Source of the DNA: Leisingera sp. ANG-Vp
Lineage (GTDB): Bacteria > Pseudomonadota > Alphaproteobacteria > Rhodobacterales > Rhodobacteraceae
Direction of reading: 5' to 3'
NCBI RefSeq assembly: GCF_000813725.1
Contig: NZ_JWLD01000086.1
Location: forward strand, 1 to 62,728
Length of the DNA: 62,728 nucleotides
In this document: piece after piece, positions 26,459-34,864 of the stretch
Position numbering within the stretch: position 1 is the stretch's first letter
How the letters are laid out: each line of letters begins with the position of its first letter
Notes under the pieces: model-generated
The model's database searches: none
What the model was told of the DNA's origin: nothing
The model's input: only the letters and a program-made list of their open reading frames with translations
Made by a program: the position numbers and the translations under genes

Positions 26459-26796
26459 ATAAAATTCTCTCCGTGCTCAAACATCGACTCGCTGCCGATG
26501 ATGGGTTCACTCTATGCAGAGAAGATTAAGGAGTGCGACCTTTTTGACCATTTTCAGCGGAAAAGATTCGCATTTTAGCCAAAGGTTCACGATTCGCCTC
26601 TTCTGCACAGGCGATTGTCGCCAAACCCGAGACAACGCAAGCGGGTTTTCGAGGATTGAAGACTCAAGCCATTATAATTGAAGCTTTTTCGGCGCAAAGG
26701 CGCCCCATTTCCGCCACCTTTACCAAGCATTAATAAGTGTAAATTCCGCTGCTAAAAGCCGTGCTGAGCCGTTCCGCAGCCGGCGGGGGTATTTAG
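26459..26796. other. 338-base divergent promoter region
   Basis: This AT-rich region holds no gene. It must carry the minus-strand promoter of the glutamate dehydrogenase gene and the plus-strand promoter of the Tad-like triad. Two structures stand out and are listed separately: a possible CtrA site and, next to the start codon, a CGGCGGGGGTATTTAG stretch like the recurrent intergenic element. Confidence 0.7.
26719..26733 (+). promoter_or_regulatory. candidate CtrA-binding site upstream of the Tad-like operon
   Basis: TTTA-CCAAGCA-TTAA fits the CtrA consensus TTAA-N7-TTAA with one mismatch, 64 bases before the start at 26797. CtrA controls motility and pilus-type genes in roseobacters, which makes the site plausible but unproven. 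Confidence 0.4.
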
Positions 26797-26801
26797 ATGA
26801 G
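26781..26801 (+). repeat. partial copy of the recurrent GTATTT element over the start region
   Basis: CGGCGGGGGTATTTAGATGAG resembles the GGGAGTATTTT plus AGATGAA signature seen at three other intergenic places, but here the ATGAG part is the start codon of the VWA gene. Confidence 0.4.
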
Positions 26802-28485
26802 TACACGCCACAAGAATTCCACAGCGCTGAGCAATCCGCTCGTGCTGCGCTGCCTGTCCAAGGCAAAAGCCTTCCGCCAGGAAGAAGACGGCATGATGGC
26901 CAAGCTGATGATCTCGACCTTCCTTGCGATGCTGGCTGTCGGCGGTATCGGGGTCGATCTGATGCGGATGGAACGCGACCGGACCATGCTGCAGTACACG
27001 CTGGACCGCGCCGCCCTGGCTGCGGCCGACCTTGACCAGCAAAACACCCCCGACGCAGTGGTTCTGGATTACCTCACAAAATCGGGGCTGCAGGAGTATT
27101 ATCAGACCCCATGGTGGGACTCCGGCCTTGGTTTCAAAAAGGTGGAGGCCACGATTGATGCCACCTTCCCGGCGCATCTGCTGAAGTTCGCCGGCGGCGA
27201 CGACATGCCGATCACAGCCACCTCGCGCGCCGAGGAAAGCATTGACGGGGTCGAAATATCGATGGTTCTGGACGTGTCCGGCTCGATGAATTCGAACAGC
27301 CGCCTGGACAATCTGCAAATCGCAGCCAAGGACTTTGTCGACACGATGGTGGCCAATACCACCGACGGGAAAATGTCGATCTCAATCGTGCCCTACGCGA
27401 CACAGGTGTCGATTCCGGAAGCACTGTATGACCAGTACAATATTTCAACTCCGACCGGTCCAAGCGGTACGATCTATTCCCGCTGTGTAAACTTCGCATC
27501 GTCGGATTTTCAGTCGGCTTCTTTGTCTACGACCACAGAGCTTGAAGGCACCATGCATTTCACTCCGTGGTCCAGCGTTGACAGGCGCAGCGATGACTCA
27601 CGGCTGGTCAGTTCTCCAGTCTGCGTCGAGTCGTCCGACACCAGCCGCGCAATCCTGCCGTTCCAGAAGGATGCTGACACGCTCAAGGCCTTCATTGACA
27701 GCCTTTGGGGCGGTGGCAACACGTCCATTGATATTGGCATGAAGTGGGGCACGGCTTTGCTCGACCCCTCTGCCCGCCCGGCCATCAGCGCGCTAAGCGG
27801 CAGCGGTGACGTTCCAGCAGATTTTTCCGCCCGGCCTTCGGCCTATACCGACTCCGATACGGTCAAGGTCTTGGTCCTGATGACGGACGGCCAGAACACC
27901 TCGCAATACTATATCGAGGATGACCACCGGGAGGGAGACTCGAACGTTTGGTATACGGTCTCGGACGATGGGACAGGTGTGTACACAACGCTAAACCCTG
28001 CAACCGGCAATTATTACTGGCACAATGGCGGCGGCTGGCAGGATCATGTCTTCGGGCAAGGCAACGACACCGTCTGCACCAAATACTACTACGGCTCCTG
28101 CACAGCTACAGTTACCGAAAGCGGCACGCCCAACCGGCTCAGCTATGCAGATCTGTTTGCCGATACACCCCTGAAGTACCTGTTCAAATACATCTACGAC
28201 GACTGGATGAACTACTACGATGCGCGGGACGAATGGTACTACGGTGTCTACGACTACTACGGGAACTCGACCAAGAACACCCGCACCCGCAATATCTGCC
28301 AGGCGGCCAAAGACCAGGGGATCATCGTCTATACGATCGGCTTTGAGGCCCCCAGCAACGGCGTCGCCGTGCTGCAGGACTGCGCCAGCTCCGACTCCCA
28401 TTACTTCGACGTGAACGGGCTCGAGATCGCTGACGCCTTCGCCTCGATCGCAACGTCCATCCGCCAGCTGAGGCTGACCCAATGA
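26797..28485 (+). CDS. TadG-like pilus-associated protein with von Willebrand factor A domain
   Basis: A 562-residue protein. A positively charged N-terminus leads to one membrane helix (about 36-53, MISTFLAMLAVGGIGVDLMR), the TadE/TadG-like pre-pilin region. The exported part is a von Willebrand A domain with an intact metal-binding MIDAS motif (DVSGSMNS, Asp159, Ser161, Ser163) and later LVLMTDGQNTS. A Tyr/Trp-rich insert (near 390-500) sits inside the A domain. Such proteins are secreted or surface-tethered by Tad-type systems and may bind surfaces. First gene of a three-gene operon; it overlaps the next by four bases. Confidence 0.85.
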   Translation: MSTRHKNSTALSNPLVLRCLSKAKAFRQEEDGMMAKLMISTFLAMLAVGGIGVDLMRMERDRTMLQYTLDRAALAAADLDQQNTPDAVVLDYLTKSGLQEYYQTPWWDSGLGFKKVEATIDATFPAHLLKFAGGDDMPITATSRAEESIDGVEISMVLDVSGSMNSNSRLDNLQIAAKDFVDTMVANTTDGKMSISIVPYATQVSIPEALYDQYNISTPTGPSGTIYSRCVNFASSDFQSASLSTTTELEGTMHFTPWSSVDRRSDDSRLVSSPVCVESSDTSRAILPFQKDADTLKAFIDSLWGGGNTSIDIGMKWGTALLDPSARPAISALSGSGDVPADFSARPSAYTDSDTVKVLVLMTDGQNTSQYYIEDDHREGDSNVWYTVSDDGTGVYTTLNPATGNYYWHNGGGWQDHVFGQGNDTVCTKYYYGSCTATVTESGTPNRLSYADLFADTPLKYLFKYIYDDWMNYYDARDEWYYGVYDYYGNSTKNTRTRNICQAAKDQGIIVYTIGFEAPSNGVAVLQDCASSDSHYFDVNGLEIADAFASIATSIRQLRLTQ

Positions 28486-29018
28486 CCCGCCGTTACACCA
28501 GCATCCTGCGCCGTTTCCGGGCCCAAGAGGACGGCACCTCGACCGTGGAGTTCGCCATCCTTGTCCCCGCCTTCATCATGATCCTGATGTCGACGGTGGA
28601 GCTTGGGCTGATCAACCTGCGTCATTCGCAGCTGGAACGGGCACTGGACCAGACCGTGCGCAACATCCGCCTGACCACCGGCGCCGACCAGCAGCATGAT
28701 GACATCCGCGACGAGGTCTGCGACCGGTCCGGATTTATCCAGGAGTGCAACACCTCGCTGCGGCTGGAAATGGTCCAAGTCGATCCGTTCAACTGGACTC
28801 CCATTGACGCCGACCCGGACTGTGTCAACCGCATTGAGGACGTGCAGCCCGTCCGCAACTTCGTCAGCGGCCAGTCTAACGAGCTGATGCTGATCCGCGC
28901 CTGCATGAAGTTCAAGCCGATCTTCCCCACTTGGGGTCTGGGCGACAGCCTCTCCAAGGACGCCGACGGCCGGATCAGCCTGGTTGCATCATCCGCATTT
29001 GTTCAGGAACCGAGGTAA
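28482..29018 (+). CDS. TadE-like pseudopilin, first of two
   Basis: A 178-residue protein with the TadE N-terminal hydrophobic motif: DGTSTVEFAILVPAFIMIL, where Glu23 is the conserved acidic residue after the processing region. The periplasmic part has four cysteines (CDRSG, ECNTS, DPDCVN, RACMKF), probably disulfide-bonded. TadE-type pseudopilins take part in assembly of Flp pili. The start overlaps the VWA gene by four bases and a three-base gap leads to the second TadE-like gene. Confidence 0.85.
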   Translation: MTRRYTSILRRFRAQEDGTSTVEFAILVPAFIMILMSTVELGLINLRHSQLERALDQTVRNIRLTTGADQQHDDIRDEVCDRSGFIQECNTSLRLEMVQVDPFNWTPIDADPDCVNRIEDVQPVRNFVSGQSNELMLIRACMKFKPIFPTWGLGDSLSKDADGRISLVASSAFVQEPR

Positions 29019-29021
29019 GCC

Positions 29022-29648
29022 ATGCTGACAGCCCTGACACACAATCTTTCTGCAAACACCCGGCCCGGCCGGCTGCAGGCCTTCCTGCGCCGCACGGATG
29101 GCAACGTCTCCATCGAGTTTGCCTTCTATGCACCGCTTCTGCTGGCCCTGTTTGCCTCCATCTACACATTCTTCGACGCGTTCCGCCGCGACAGCGTCAA
29201 CCTCAAGGCAGCCTACACAATTTCAGATTTGATCTCGCGGGAGACCACGGCGATCAACGATGCCTATCTCGACAGCATGTTTGAAATGGCCAAACTGCTG
29301 ATCCGCTCGGATTCGCAGCTTGGCCTGCGAGTATCAGTGATCCGCTGGGATGACGGCGACAACAAATATTATGTGGACTGGTCCTCGGTCCGCGGCACAT
29401 CAGAAACAATCTGGACGGACGGCACCATCAACACCGTGTCCAGCAAACTGCCGGATATGCCGGATCAGGAACGGGTCATCCTTGTTGAAACCTTCAACGA
29501 GATGGAACCGGCCTTCAACATCGGCCTGCCGACCCTGGATCTGGACAACTTCATCTTCACCCGCCCGCGTTTTGCACCGCTGGTCGCCTTTGAAGGCACC
29601 GCCACCGGGTCCGGTGACCACAACGACGGCGGTGAAGGCATCGATTAA
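29022..29648 (+). CDS. TadE-like pseudopilin, second of two
   Basis: A 208-residue protein with the same architecture: a basic N-terminus, DGNVSIEFAFYAPLLLALF (conserved Glu32) as membrane anchor, and a long exported domain with no cysteine. It ends with an acidic Gly-rich tail (GTATGSGDHNDGGEGID). Its length and lack of cysteines set it apart from the upstream TadE-like protein, so they are probably partners rather than duplicates. Last gene of the operon; a convergent gene follows 14 bases later without a clear terminator. Confidence 0.83.
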   Translation: MLTALTHNLSANTRPGRLQAFLRRTDGNVSIEFAFYAPLLLALFASIYTFFDAFRRDSVNLKAAYTISDLISRETTAINDAYLDSMFEMAKLLIRSDSQLGLRVSVIRWDDGDNKYYVDWSSVRGTSETIWTDGTINTVSSKLPDMPDQERVILVETFNEMEPAFNIGLPTLDLDNFIFTRPRFAPLVAFEGTATGSGDHNDGGEGID

Positions 29649-29662
29649 CGGGCCGGGGCCCG

Positions 29663-30142
29663 CTACAAATCCTGGTTGCGCTGCGCGAGCAGTGCGGCCA
29701 GGATTTCCGACATTGCCTTGCCCTGCGATCCCGGCGTCACACCGCCAATGCCGATCCGGCGGCCGGCACGCCACCACAGCCCTGGCATCCAGGCCCGGGC
29801 GCTGCTTGCCCGGGTACGGATCAGAAAACCGTTTGACGGTTTAAAGGCAAAGAAGCCGCGGTCGATGGCTTCGATCTCCTCCACCTTCACGATCAGCTGC
29901 CCGTCGGAGCAGCGCAGTTCCTCTGCCGTCAGCTCGATCCGGTGCACCGTCGCCTGCCACATCCGCACCGCCAGCCACAGCGCTGCCGCGCCCACGGCCA
30001 GCAGGAACACCAGCCAGGCCGGCGACGGCGGTGCCGAGAATGAGACATAGACCAGGATGCAGCCAACGGCCCCTAGCATTGCCGTGCCCATGACCCGGCG
30101 CGGCGCCGAAGCTTCAATCGTTGCCAGAACTTCGCTGCTCAT
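29663..30142 (-). CDS. membrane protein of unknown function with PH-like cytoplasmic part
   Basis: A 159-residue protein with two closely spaced membrane helices (about 18-58) and a soluble C-terminal half (RIELTAEELRCSDGQLIVKVEEI, FLIRTRASSARAWMPGLWW in part) resembling bacterial PH-domain (DUF2244/YcxB-like) membrane proteins. The start at 30142 follows GGGAGCAGG; a frame open to 30301 would extend into the next gene's terminator. Function unknown. Confidence 0.75.
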   Translation of the reverse strand: MSSEVLATIEASAPRRVMGTAMLGAVGCILVYVSFSAPPSPAWLVFLLAVGAAALWLAVRMWQATVHRIELTAEELRCSDGQLIVKVEEIEAIDRGFFAFKPSNGFLIRTRASSARAWMPGLWWRAGRRIGIGGVTPGSQGKAMSEILAALLAQRNQDL

Positions 30143-30196
30143 CACCTGCTCCCTTTGCTTGCCTGCCCGGCATAAACCGGCAGCGCAAAAGAAAAC

Positions 30197-30218
30197 AGCC
30201 CCCGCCTGCGCGGGAGCT
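30197..30218 (-). terminator. Rho-independent terminator of the beta-hydroxyacid dehydrogenase gene
   Basis: AGCTCCCGC-GCA-GGCGGGGGCT on the minus strand followed by GTTTTCTTTTG, 28 bases after the stop of the dehydrogenase gene. Confidence 0.8.
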
Positions 30219-30245
30219 GCTTGAAGCCGTGCAGTTTGGGGAAAC

Positions 30246-31214
30246 TTACTCCGCAGCAGCGCGGCGCACGACCACCTCGTAGCCGGGCTCTTCCGGCTCA
30301 TCGTCGATCAGTTCCTGCGGGAAGCCCGGCGCGGTGATCGACAGGCCGGTGGCCTCTTCCAGGCGCTCGATCATGCGGTCGGACTGCGCCCGCTCGCCGT
30401 AGCGGCGCTGGCCGTCCTTCATCATCTCGATCATCAGCGGCGACAGCTCAAGCGGCACGTTGTTGCGGTCGGCCAGGGTCTGGAACAGGCCGATGTCCTT
30501 CATCACCAGATCCATGGTGAAGTTCACATCCCGCGAACCCGACAGGATCAGCTGGCTTTCGGTCTCATGCGCAAAGGAGGTGCCCGAGGACATCGAGATC
30601 GCCTCGAACGTCATGCCCAGATCCATGCCGCAGGCCTTCATCACTGTCAGCGCTTCCATGACCGCCAGCAGGTTCATGTTGGCCAGGTAGTTGGTCATCA
30701 CCTTCAGGACCGAGGAGTTGCCGATCTCGCCCACATGCAGAATGCGGCGGCCCATGGTGGTCAGGATCGGCAGAATGCGTTCAAAGGTGGCGCGCTCGCA
30801 GCCTGCGTAGATCGAGATGTTGCCGGTGCCCGCCCGGTGGCAGCCGCCCGATACCGGGCAGTCGACCGGCTCGCCGCCGCGTTCCGCCACCAGCGCGCCG
30901 AGGCGCTTCACCTCTTCCACGTCGGTGGTGGACATTTCCATCCAGACCTTGCCCGGCTGCACATGCGGGATCATTTCGGACACCACCGCATCGGACGCCG
31001 CCGGGCTCGGCAGGCAGGTGATCACCGCATCGCAATCCTGCATCATCTGCGCCGGGCTGCCGCCCGCCTTGGCGCCGCGCTCCACAAAGGACTGCACCAG
31101 GTCTGCGTCCAGATCGTGCACGGTCACATCCAGACCGTTGCGCACCAGGCTGCCCGCCAGTTTGCCGCCCACGTTGCCAAGGCCAATGAAGCCGACTTTC
31201 ATATCCGTTGCCAT
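30246..31214 (-). CDS. NAD(P)-dependent beta-hydroxyacid dehydrogenase (3-hydroxyisobutyrate dehydrogenase family)
   Basis: A 322-residue 6-phosphogluconate/3-hydroxyisobutyrate dehydrogenase family member. The dinucleotide-binding motif is GFIGLGNVGGKLA (8-20), the substrate motif DCPVSGGCHRAGTG is near 118-131, and the catalytic lysine is in GNSSVLKVMTNYL. It oxidises a beta-hydroxyacid to the semialdehyde; 2-hydroxy-3-oxopropionate and 3-hydroxyisobutyrate are equally possible substrates. A GGGAGGAGA site precedes the start. The divergent LysR gene 108 bases away is the likely regulator. Confidence 0.88.
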   Translation of the reverse strand: MATDMKVGFIGLGNVGGKLAGSLVRNGLDVTVHDLDADLVQSFVERGAKAGGSPAQMMQDCDAVITCLPSPAASDAVVSEMIPHVQPGKVWMEMSTTDVEEVKRLGALVAERGGEPVDCPVSGGCHRAGTGNISIYAGCERATFERILPILTTMGRRILHVGEIGNSSVLKVMTNYLANMNLLAVMEALTVMKACGMDLGMTFEAISMSSGTSFAHETESQLILSGSRDVNFTMDLVMKDIGLFQTLADRNNVPLELSPLMIEMMKDGQRRYGERAQSDRMIERLEEATGLSITAPGFPQELIDDEPEEPGYEVVVRRAAAE

Positions 31215-31322
31215 TTTGAGTGTCTCCTCCCGGGGAATTCGTCTGCGATATGGCTAGCTTGACCTCAGCCAAAACAAAAACGAATAATAACGCGGTATGA
31301 CCCCGGAATTTTTTGCAACACT

Positions 31323-32198
31323 ATGTCCGATCTTCCTAACCTGGTTTGGCTGCGCGCCTTTGAGGCCGCCGCCCGTTTGCAAAGCTTTACTGCTGCAGCC
31401 GAGGAATTGGGGCTGACCCAGGCCGCGGTCAGCCACCAGGTGCGCAGCCTGGAGAAAAGCTTTGGCATCACCCTGTTCACCCGCCGCGCCCGCCATCTGG
31501 AGCTGACAGAACTGGGCCACGCCTATTACCCGTCGGTTGCGCAGGCCCTCACCGACATTGCCTATTCGACACGCGGGCTGCTGGGCCATGCGCAGACCCG
31601 CACGGTCACACTGCGGGCTCCTGTCTCGACTGCCGTTTTGTGGATCGCGCCGCGGCTGGGCACGTTTCATGCTGCCCACCCGCATATCCGCATCCGTCTG
31701 ATCTCAGCCGTCTGGGCCGACAGCACTCAGGACGAAGACGTGGACATCGACCTCCGTCTGGGACCTTCAGGCTGGTTCGACCGGCGCGCGCACCTTTTGT
31801 CCACCGAGAGCGTGATCCCGGTGGCGCAGCCGCAGCTGGCGCAGAATTTGCAATCAGTGGACCAGCTGTTCGACCAGACGCTGATCCATATCCACGGCTA
31901 TCAGGATCACTGGCTGCGCCTGTCTGAACAGGAAGGCGTGCCGCTCAAAGACCGCAGCGCACCGCTATATGTGGACACATCGCTTGCTGCAATCGAGATG
32001 GCGGCGGCGGGCGCCGGGGTGGCCATGCTGATGCGCCGCTATGCCGAGCTGCCCTTGCTGCAGGGGCGGCTGGCACCAGTGCTGGGCGCAGTGATCCCCA
32101 TGGGCCAGGGCCACTATTTGATGCCCGCTGCCGGAGAAGCCCCGAACAGCGCCGAAGTGGCCATGGTGCGGGACTGGATCGTGTCCTTGTTCTGTTAA
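31323..32198 (+). CDS. LysR family transcriptional regulator (GcvA-like)
   Basis: A 291-residue LysR regulator. The winged HTH (LVWLRAFEAAARLQSFTAAA, then LGLTQAAVSHQVRSLEK) has the GcvA-type N-terminus and is followed by a substrate-binding domain from about residue 92 (VTLRAPVSTAVLWIAPRLG). It is divergent from the beta-hydroxyacid dehydrogenase gene, the usual arrangement for a LysR activator and its target. Inducer unknown. Confidence 0.92.
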   Translation: MSDLPNLVWLRAFEAAARLQSFTAAAEELGLTQAAVSHQVRSLEKSFGITLFTRRARHLELTELGHAYYPSVAQALTDIAYSTRGLLGHAQTRTVTLRAPVSTAVLWIAPRLGTFHAAHPHIRIRLISAVWADSTQDEDVDIDLRLGPSGWFDRRAHLLSTESVIPVAQPQLAQNLQSVDQLFDQTLIHIHGYQDHWLRLSEQEGVPLKDRSAPLYVDTSLAAIEMAAAGAGVAMLMRRYAELPLLQGRLAPVLGAVIPMGQGHYLMPAAGEAPNSAEVAMVRDWIVSLFC

Positions 32199-32251
32199 TT
32201 AACCTCGCGCGGTCCCTTGCCCGCACGCCCATTGCCCGATAGCGTCCGCCC

Positions 32252-33442
32252 ATGCCCTGGCCACAGAACACCCCGCCTCAGCGCGACGGCGATGCAGCCG
32301 CAGGGATCGAAGTCACCGATGACTTCGAGCGGTTCACGCAGCGCAACGACATCTTCACCCGCGCCTTCTGGGACGAGCGGGTCAAGTCCAAGCACACTGC
32401 CAAGTTCTTCTCCTCCTACCGGATGGAGGCAGCGCCCCGCCGCGGCGACGGCTTTACCCAGCGCGATTTTGCGCTGCGCAATGCCGCCTGGCTGATTTCC
32501 GACGTGGTCTCCTGCCGCCGCGCCAAGGACGGCATCCGCGAAGGCTTCCAGGCCGCGATCCGCCCCGACACGCCGGTGGCCAAGGACGCGCTGGAAATCG
32601 ACGACCCCGCCAAGATGTCCGCCGAGGTCAAGCGCATTGCAGAATTCTTCGGCGCCGATCTTTGCGGCATCACCGACATGGACGAACGCTGGCTTTACAC
32701 CGCCCGCGTTGACGCCCGCGACATGTCCGAGGCGCCGCATGATCTGCCGGACGGGCTGAACAGCGTGATCGTTCTGGGCCATGAGATGGACAAGGAACTG
32801 GTCGCCACCTACCCCTCTGCCCTGGCGGGTGCCGCAACAGGCCGCGAATACAGCCACGAAGCCTCGATTGTCATGCAGCTCGCCGCCTATATCCGCAACC
32901 TGGGCTATGAGGCAGTGCCGTCGATGAATGACACCGGCCTGGTGATCCCCTACGCGGTGAAGGCGGGTCTTGGCGAATACGCCCGCAACCAGATGGTGAT
33001 CACGCCGGAGTTCGGCCCGCGCCTGCGGTTCTCCAAGATCTTCACCAACCTGCCTCTGGCCCATGATGTGCCGCAGCCCCTGGGCGTGAAAGACTTCTGC
33101 AGCATCTGCACCAAATGCGCCGATGCCTGTCCGGTGAAAGCGCTGCCTTACGGGGAGCCTTCAACTGACACCGCCAATGTCTCGGCCATCAAGGGCGTGA
33201 AGAAATGGACTTCTGACGCAGAAAAGTGTTTTTCCTTCTGGGCCAAGATGGCCTCGGACTGCGCCATCTGCATGCGGGTCTGCCCATTCAACCGCGACTA
33301 TTCCAAGCGGCGCAACCGGCTGTGGCTGAGACTGGCGCTAAGCCCCCTGCGCAAGCTGGCGCTGCGGCTCGCTGGAAAACACGGGCAGCGCACCAAGCCC
33401 GCCGAGTGGTGGGACAAGGCAGCAAACACCCCGGCGGAGTGA
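32252..33442 (+). CDS. reductive dehalogenase-like iron-sulfur protein (short, cytoplasmic)
   Basis: A 396-residue protein resembling the corrinoid/iron-sulfur part of reductive dehalogenases. Two 4Fe-4S signatures are clear: CSICTKCADACP (near 285-296) and CFSFWAKMASDCAICMRVCP. Upstream motifs GREYSHEAS and AGLGEYARNQMVITPEFGPRLR in part match the RdhA catalytic domain. There is no twin-arginine signal, no partner membrane anchor (RdhB) and no NADPH reductase domain, so it resembles the short aerobic types found in marine proteobacteria. Respiratory use is unlikely; catabolic dehalogenation or an unrelated corrinoid role is possible. Epoxyqueuosine reductase (QueG) was considered but lacks its motifs here. 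Confidence 0.78.
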   Translation: MPWPQNTPPQRDGDAAAGIEVTDDFERFTQRNDIFTRAFWDERVKSKHTAKFFSSYRMEAAPRRGDGFTQRDFALRNAAWLISDVVSCRRAKDGIREGFQAAIRPDTPVAKDALEIDDPAKMSAEVKRIAEFFGADLCGITDMDERWLYTARVDARDMSEAPHDLPDGLNSVIVLGHEMDKELVATYPSALAGAATGREYSHEASIVMQLAAYIRNLGYEAVPSMNDTGLVIPYAVKAGLGEYARNQMVITPEFGPRLRFSKIFTNLPLAHDVPQPLGVKDFCSICTKCADACPVKALPYGEPSTDTANVSAIKGVKKWTSDAEKCFSFWAKMASDCAICMRVCPFNRDYSKRRNRLWLRLALSPLRKLALRLAGKHGQRTKPAEWWDKAANTPAE

Positions 33443-33460
33443 GTATAGCCGCGGGCTGCG

Positions 33461-34648
33461 TCACCCCGCAGGAACCGCAAACACCTCCTCCGGCGTATGC
33501 AGCCCTTTCAGGCTTTGCCTGCCCAGAGACCGTCCTTCCAGCCCGGCCCTGCTCCGGAACTCCGAAGACACCAGCAGCGGCTCTCCTGTAGTACCGCACA
33601 GACCCGCGACCCGTGCCGCCAGATTCACGTCGCGGCCGATCACCGTGTAGTCGAGCCGCATGCCGGAGCCGACATTGCCAAAGGCAACCTCTCCGAAATG
33701 CAGCGCAATGCCGACCTCGAAGGCCGGTGCGTCTGAGCAGGCATCAACCTGCGCCAGCCCCTCGCGCGAGGCCGCCAGCGCCCGGGCGCAGGTCTGCACC
33801 CCGTCTTCCTCGGCACGGAAAATCGCCAGGATGCCATCGCCGATGAACTTCAGGACTTCGCCGCCCGCGTCTTCGATGGGCGGCACAATGCAATCGTAAT
33901 AGGCATTCAAGAGGCTGGTGGCCTGTTCCGCGCTCATGCCCGCGGTCAGTTCGGTAAACCGGCGCATGTCGGCAAACAGGATGGCGGAACGGATGCGCAT
34001 CACCTCGCCGCGATGCACATCCCCCGAGATTATCCGCCGCTGCGGCTCTTCGCCCACGTAGATCCGCAGCGCTTCCTGCATGGCGCGGGCGGTGGTCAGG
34101 ATCTCCTGACAGGCCGAGAGCGCCGGGAAGACCGCGCGCAAGAAGGTGATGTCTTCCTCAGAAAACCCTTCAGGCGCCTGAGTGGCAAAGCTGAACGTGC
34201 TGGCCATGCCGCTGCGCATAAAGACCGGCGCCATGATGTAGTGGGTGTAGCCGTCCGCCTTCAGCTCCGGCACGATGCCGTAGCGCTCGTCGGGCGTGTC
34301 CGGCAGCCACAGGATCACCCACTCGCCGGTCCGGTGCACATCGGCTGCCGGGGAATGGGCATAGCCCTGGCCGCTTTCCTCGCTGAACGGGAACAGGTAG
34401 CTGCGCGCGCCTTTGCCGCGCTCCCAGAAACGGGCGCTGGCCACGGCCTCGGCATGCAGCAGCGGCACGATGGAGGTGGCCCGGTCCAAGGGCACGCCGC
34501 CTGCATGGATCAATTCCGCCATCCGGCTGAGCACATCGTCGGCGTCGCTGGCTGCGCGGGCTTCGCCCAGCATGTAGGAGATCAGCTGCAAAGCGCCCTG
34601 CAGACGCTGCGGCGGCAATTGCTGCATGGGATCGGGTACATATGTCAT
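33461..34648 (-). CDS. class III adenylate cyclase with N-terminal GAF-like domain
   Basis: A 395-residue nucleotide cyclase. The C-terminal catalytic domain (about 215-390) has SAILFADMRRFTELT with a metal-binding Asp, GEVLKFIGDGILAIF with the second metal Asp and the adenine-selecting Lys, and DYTVIGRDVNLAARV providing the transition-state Asn and Arg. All canonical residues are present, so it should be active. The N-terminal half (about 20-200) resembles a GAF-type sensor. No membrane segment. It is flanked by unrelated genes; the 216-base gap upstream holds two GC-rich inverted repeats. Confidence 0.9.
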   Translation of the reverse strand: MTYVPDPMQQLPPQRLQGALQLISYMLGEARAASDADDVLSRMAELIHAGGVPLDRATSIVPLLHAEAVASARFWERGKGARSYLFPFSEESGQGYAHSPAADVHRTGEWVILWLPDTPDERYGIVPELKADGYTHYIMAPVFMRSGMASTFSFATQAPEGFSEEDITFLRAVFPALSACQEILTTARAMQEALRIYVGEEPQRRIISGDVHRGEVMRIRSAILFADMRRFTELTAGMSAEQATSLLNAYYDCIVPPIEDAGGEVLKFIGDGILAIFRAEEDGVQTCARALAASREGLAQVDACSDAPAFEVGIALHFGEVAFGNVGSGMRLDYTVIGRDVNLAARVAGLCGTTGEPLLVSSEFRSRAGLEGRSLGRQSLKGLHTPEEVFAVPAG

Positions 34649-34864
34649 GCGGTCAGGCTAACCTGCCAGGCCTTTGCCCGGCAACGGCGGAGCTCCCGCC
34701 CGTCCTTGGCGCCTGCGGCGCCGCGTTCCGTTGGGCCGGGCAGCCCTGCGGGCTGCGGGGCGCTCTGTTCATCAGCGCACAGCGCACGTGGCCTGCGGCC
34801 GGTTTTCCGGCGCAGCCGCACATCCTATTTTACCCGCAAGCAATGGAAACCAGGAGACAGGCCA
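34649..34864. other. intergenic region with GC-rich inverted repeats
   Basis: TTGGCGCCTGCGGCGCC and GGGCAGCCCTGCGGGCTGC are two adjacent palindromic stretches between the divergent cyclase and pirin genes. They could be bidirectional terminators or protein sites, but no T run accompanies them. No coding sequence is supported. Confidence 0.5.

Noticed and set aside
26797-28485. Frameshift or pseudogene in the VWA gene because of its Tyr-rich insert
   Set aside because: The frame is open throughout, MIDAS residues are intact and the downstream overlap is normal, so it reads as a functional gene with an insert.
34013-34864. Upstream extension of the pirin frame by 284 codons
   Set aside because: The extension runs over the adenylate cyclase gene in antisense; AGGAGA and family length fix the pirin start at 34865.
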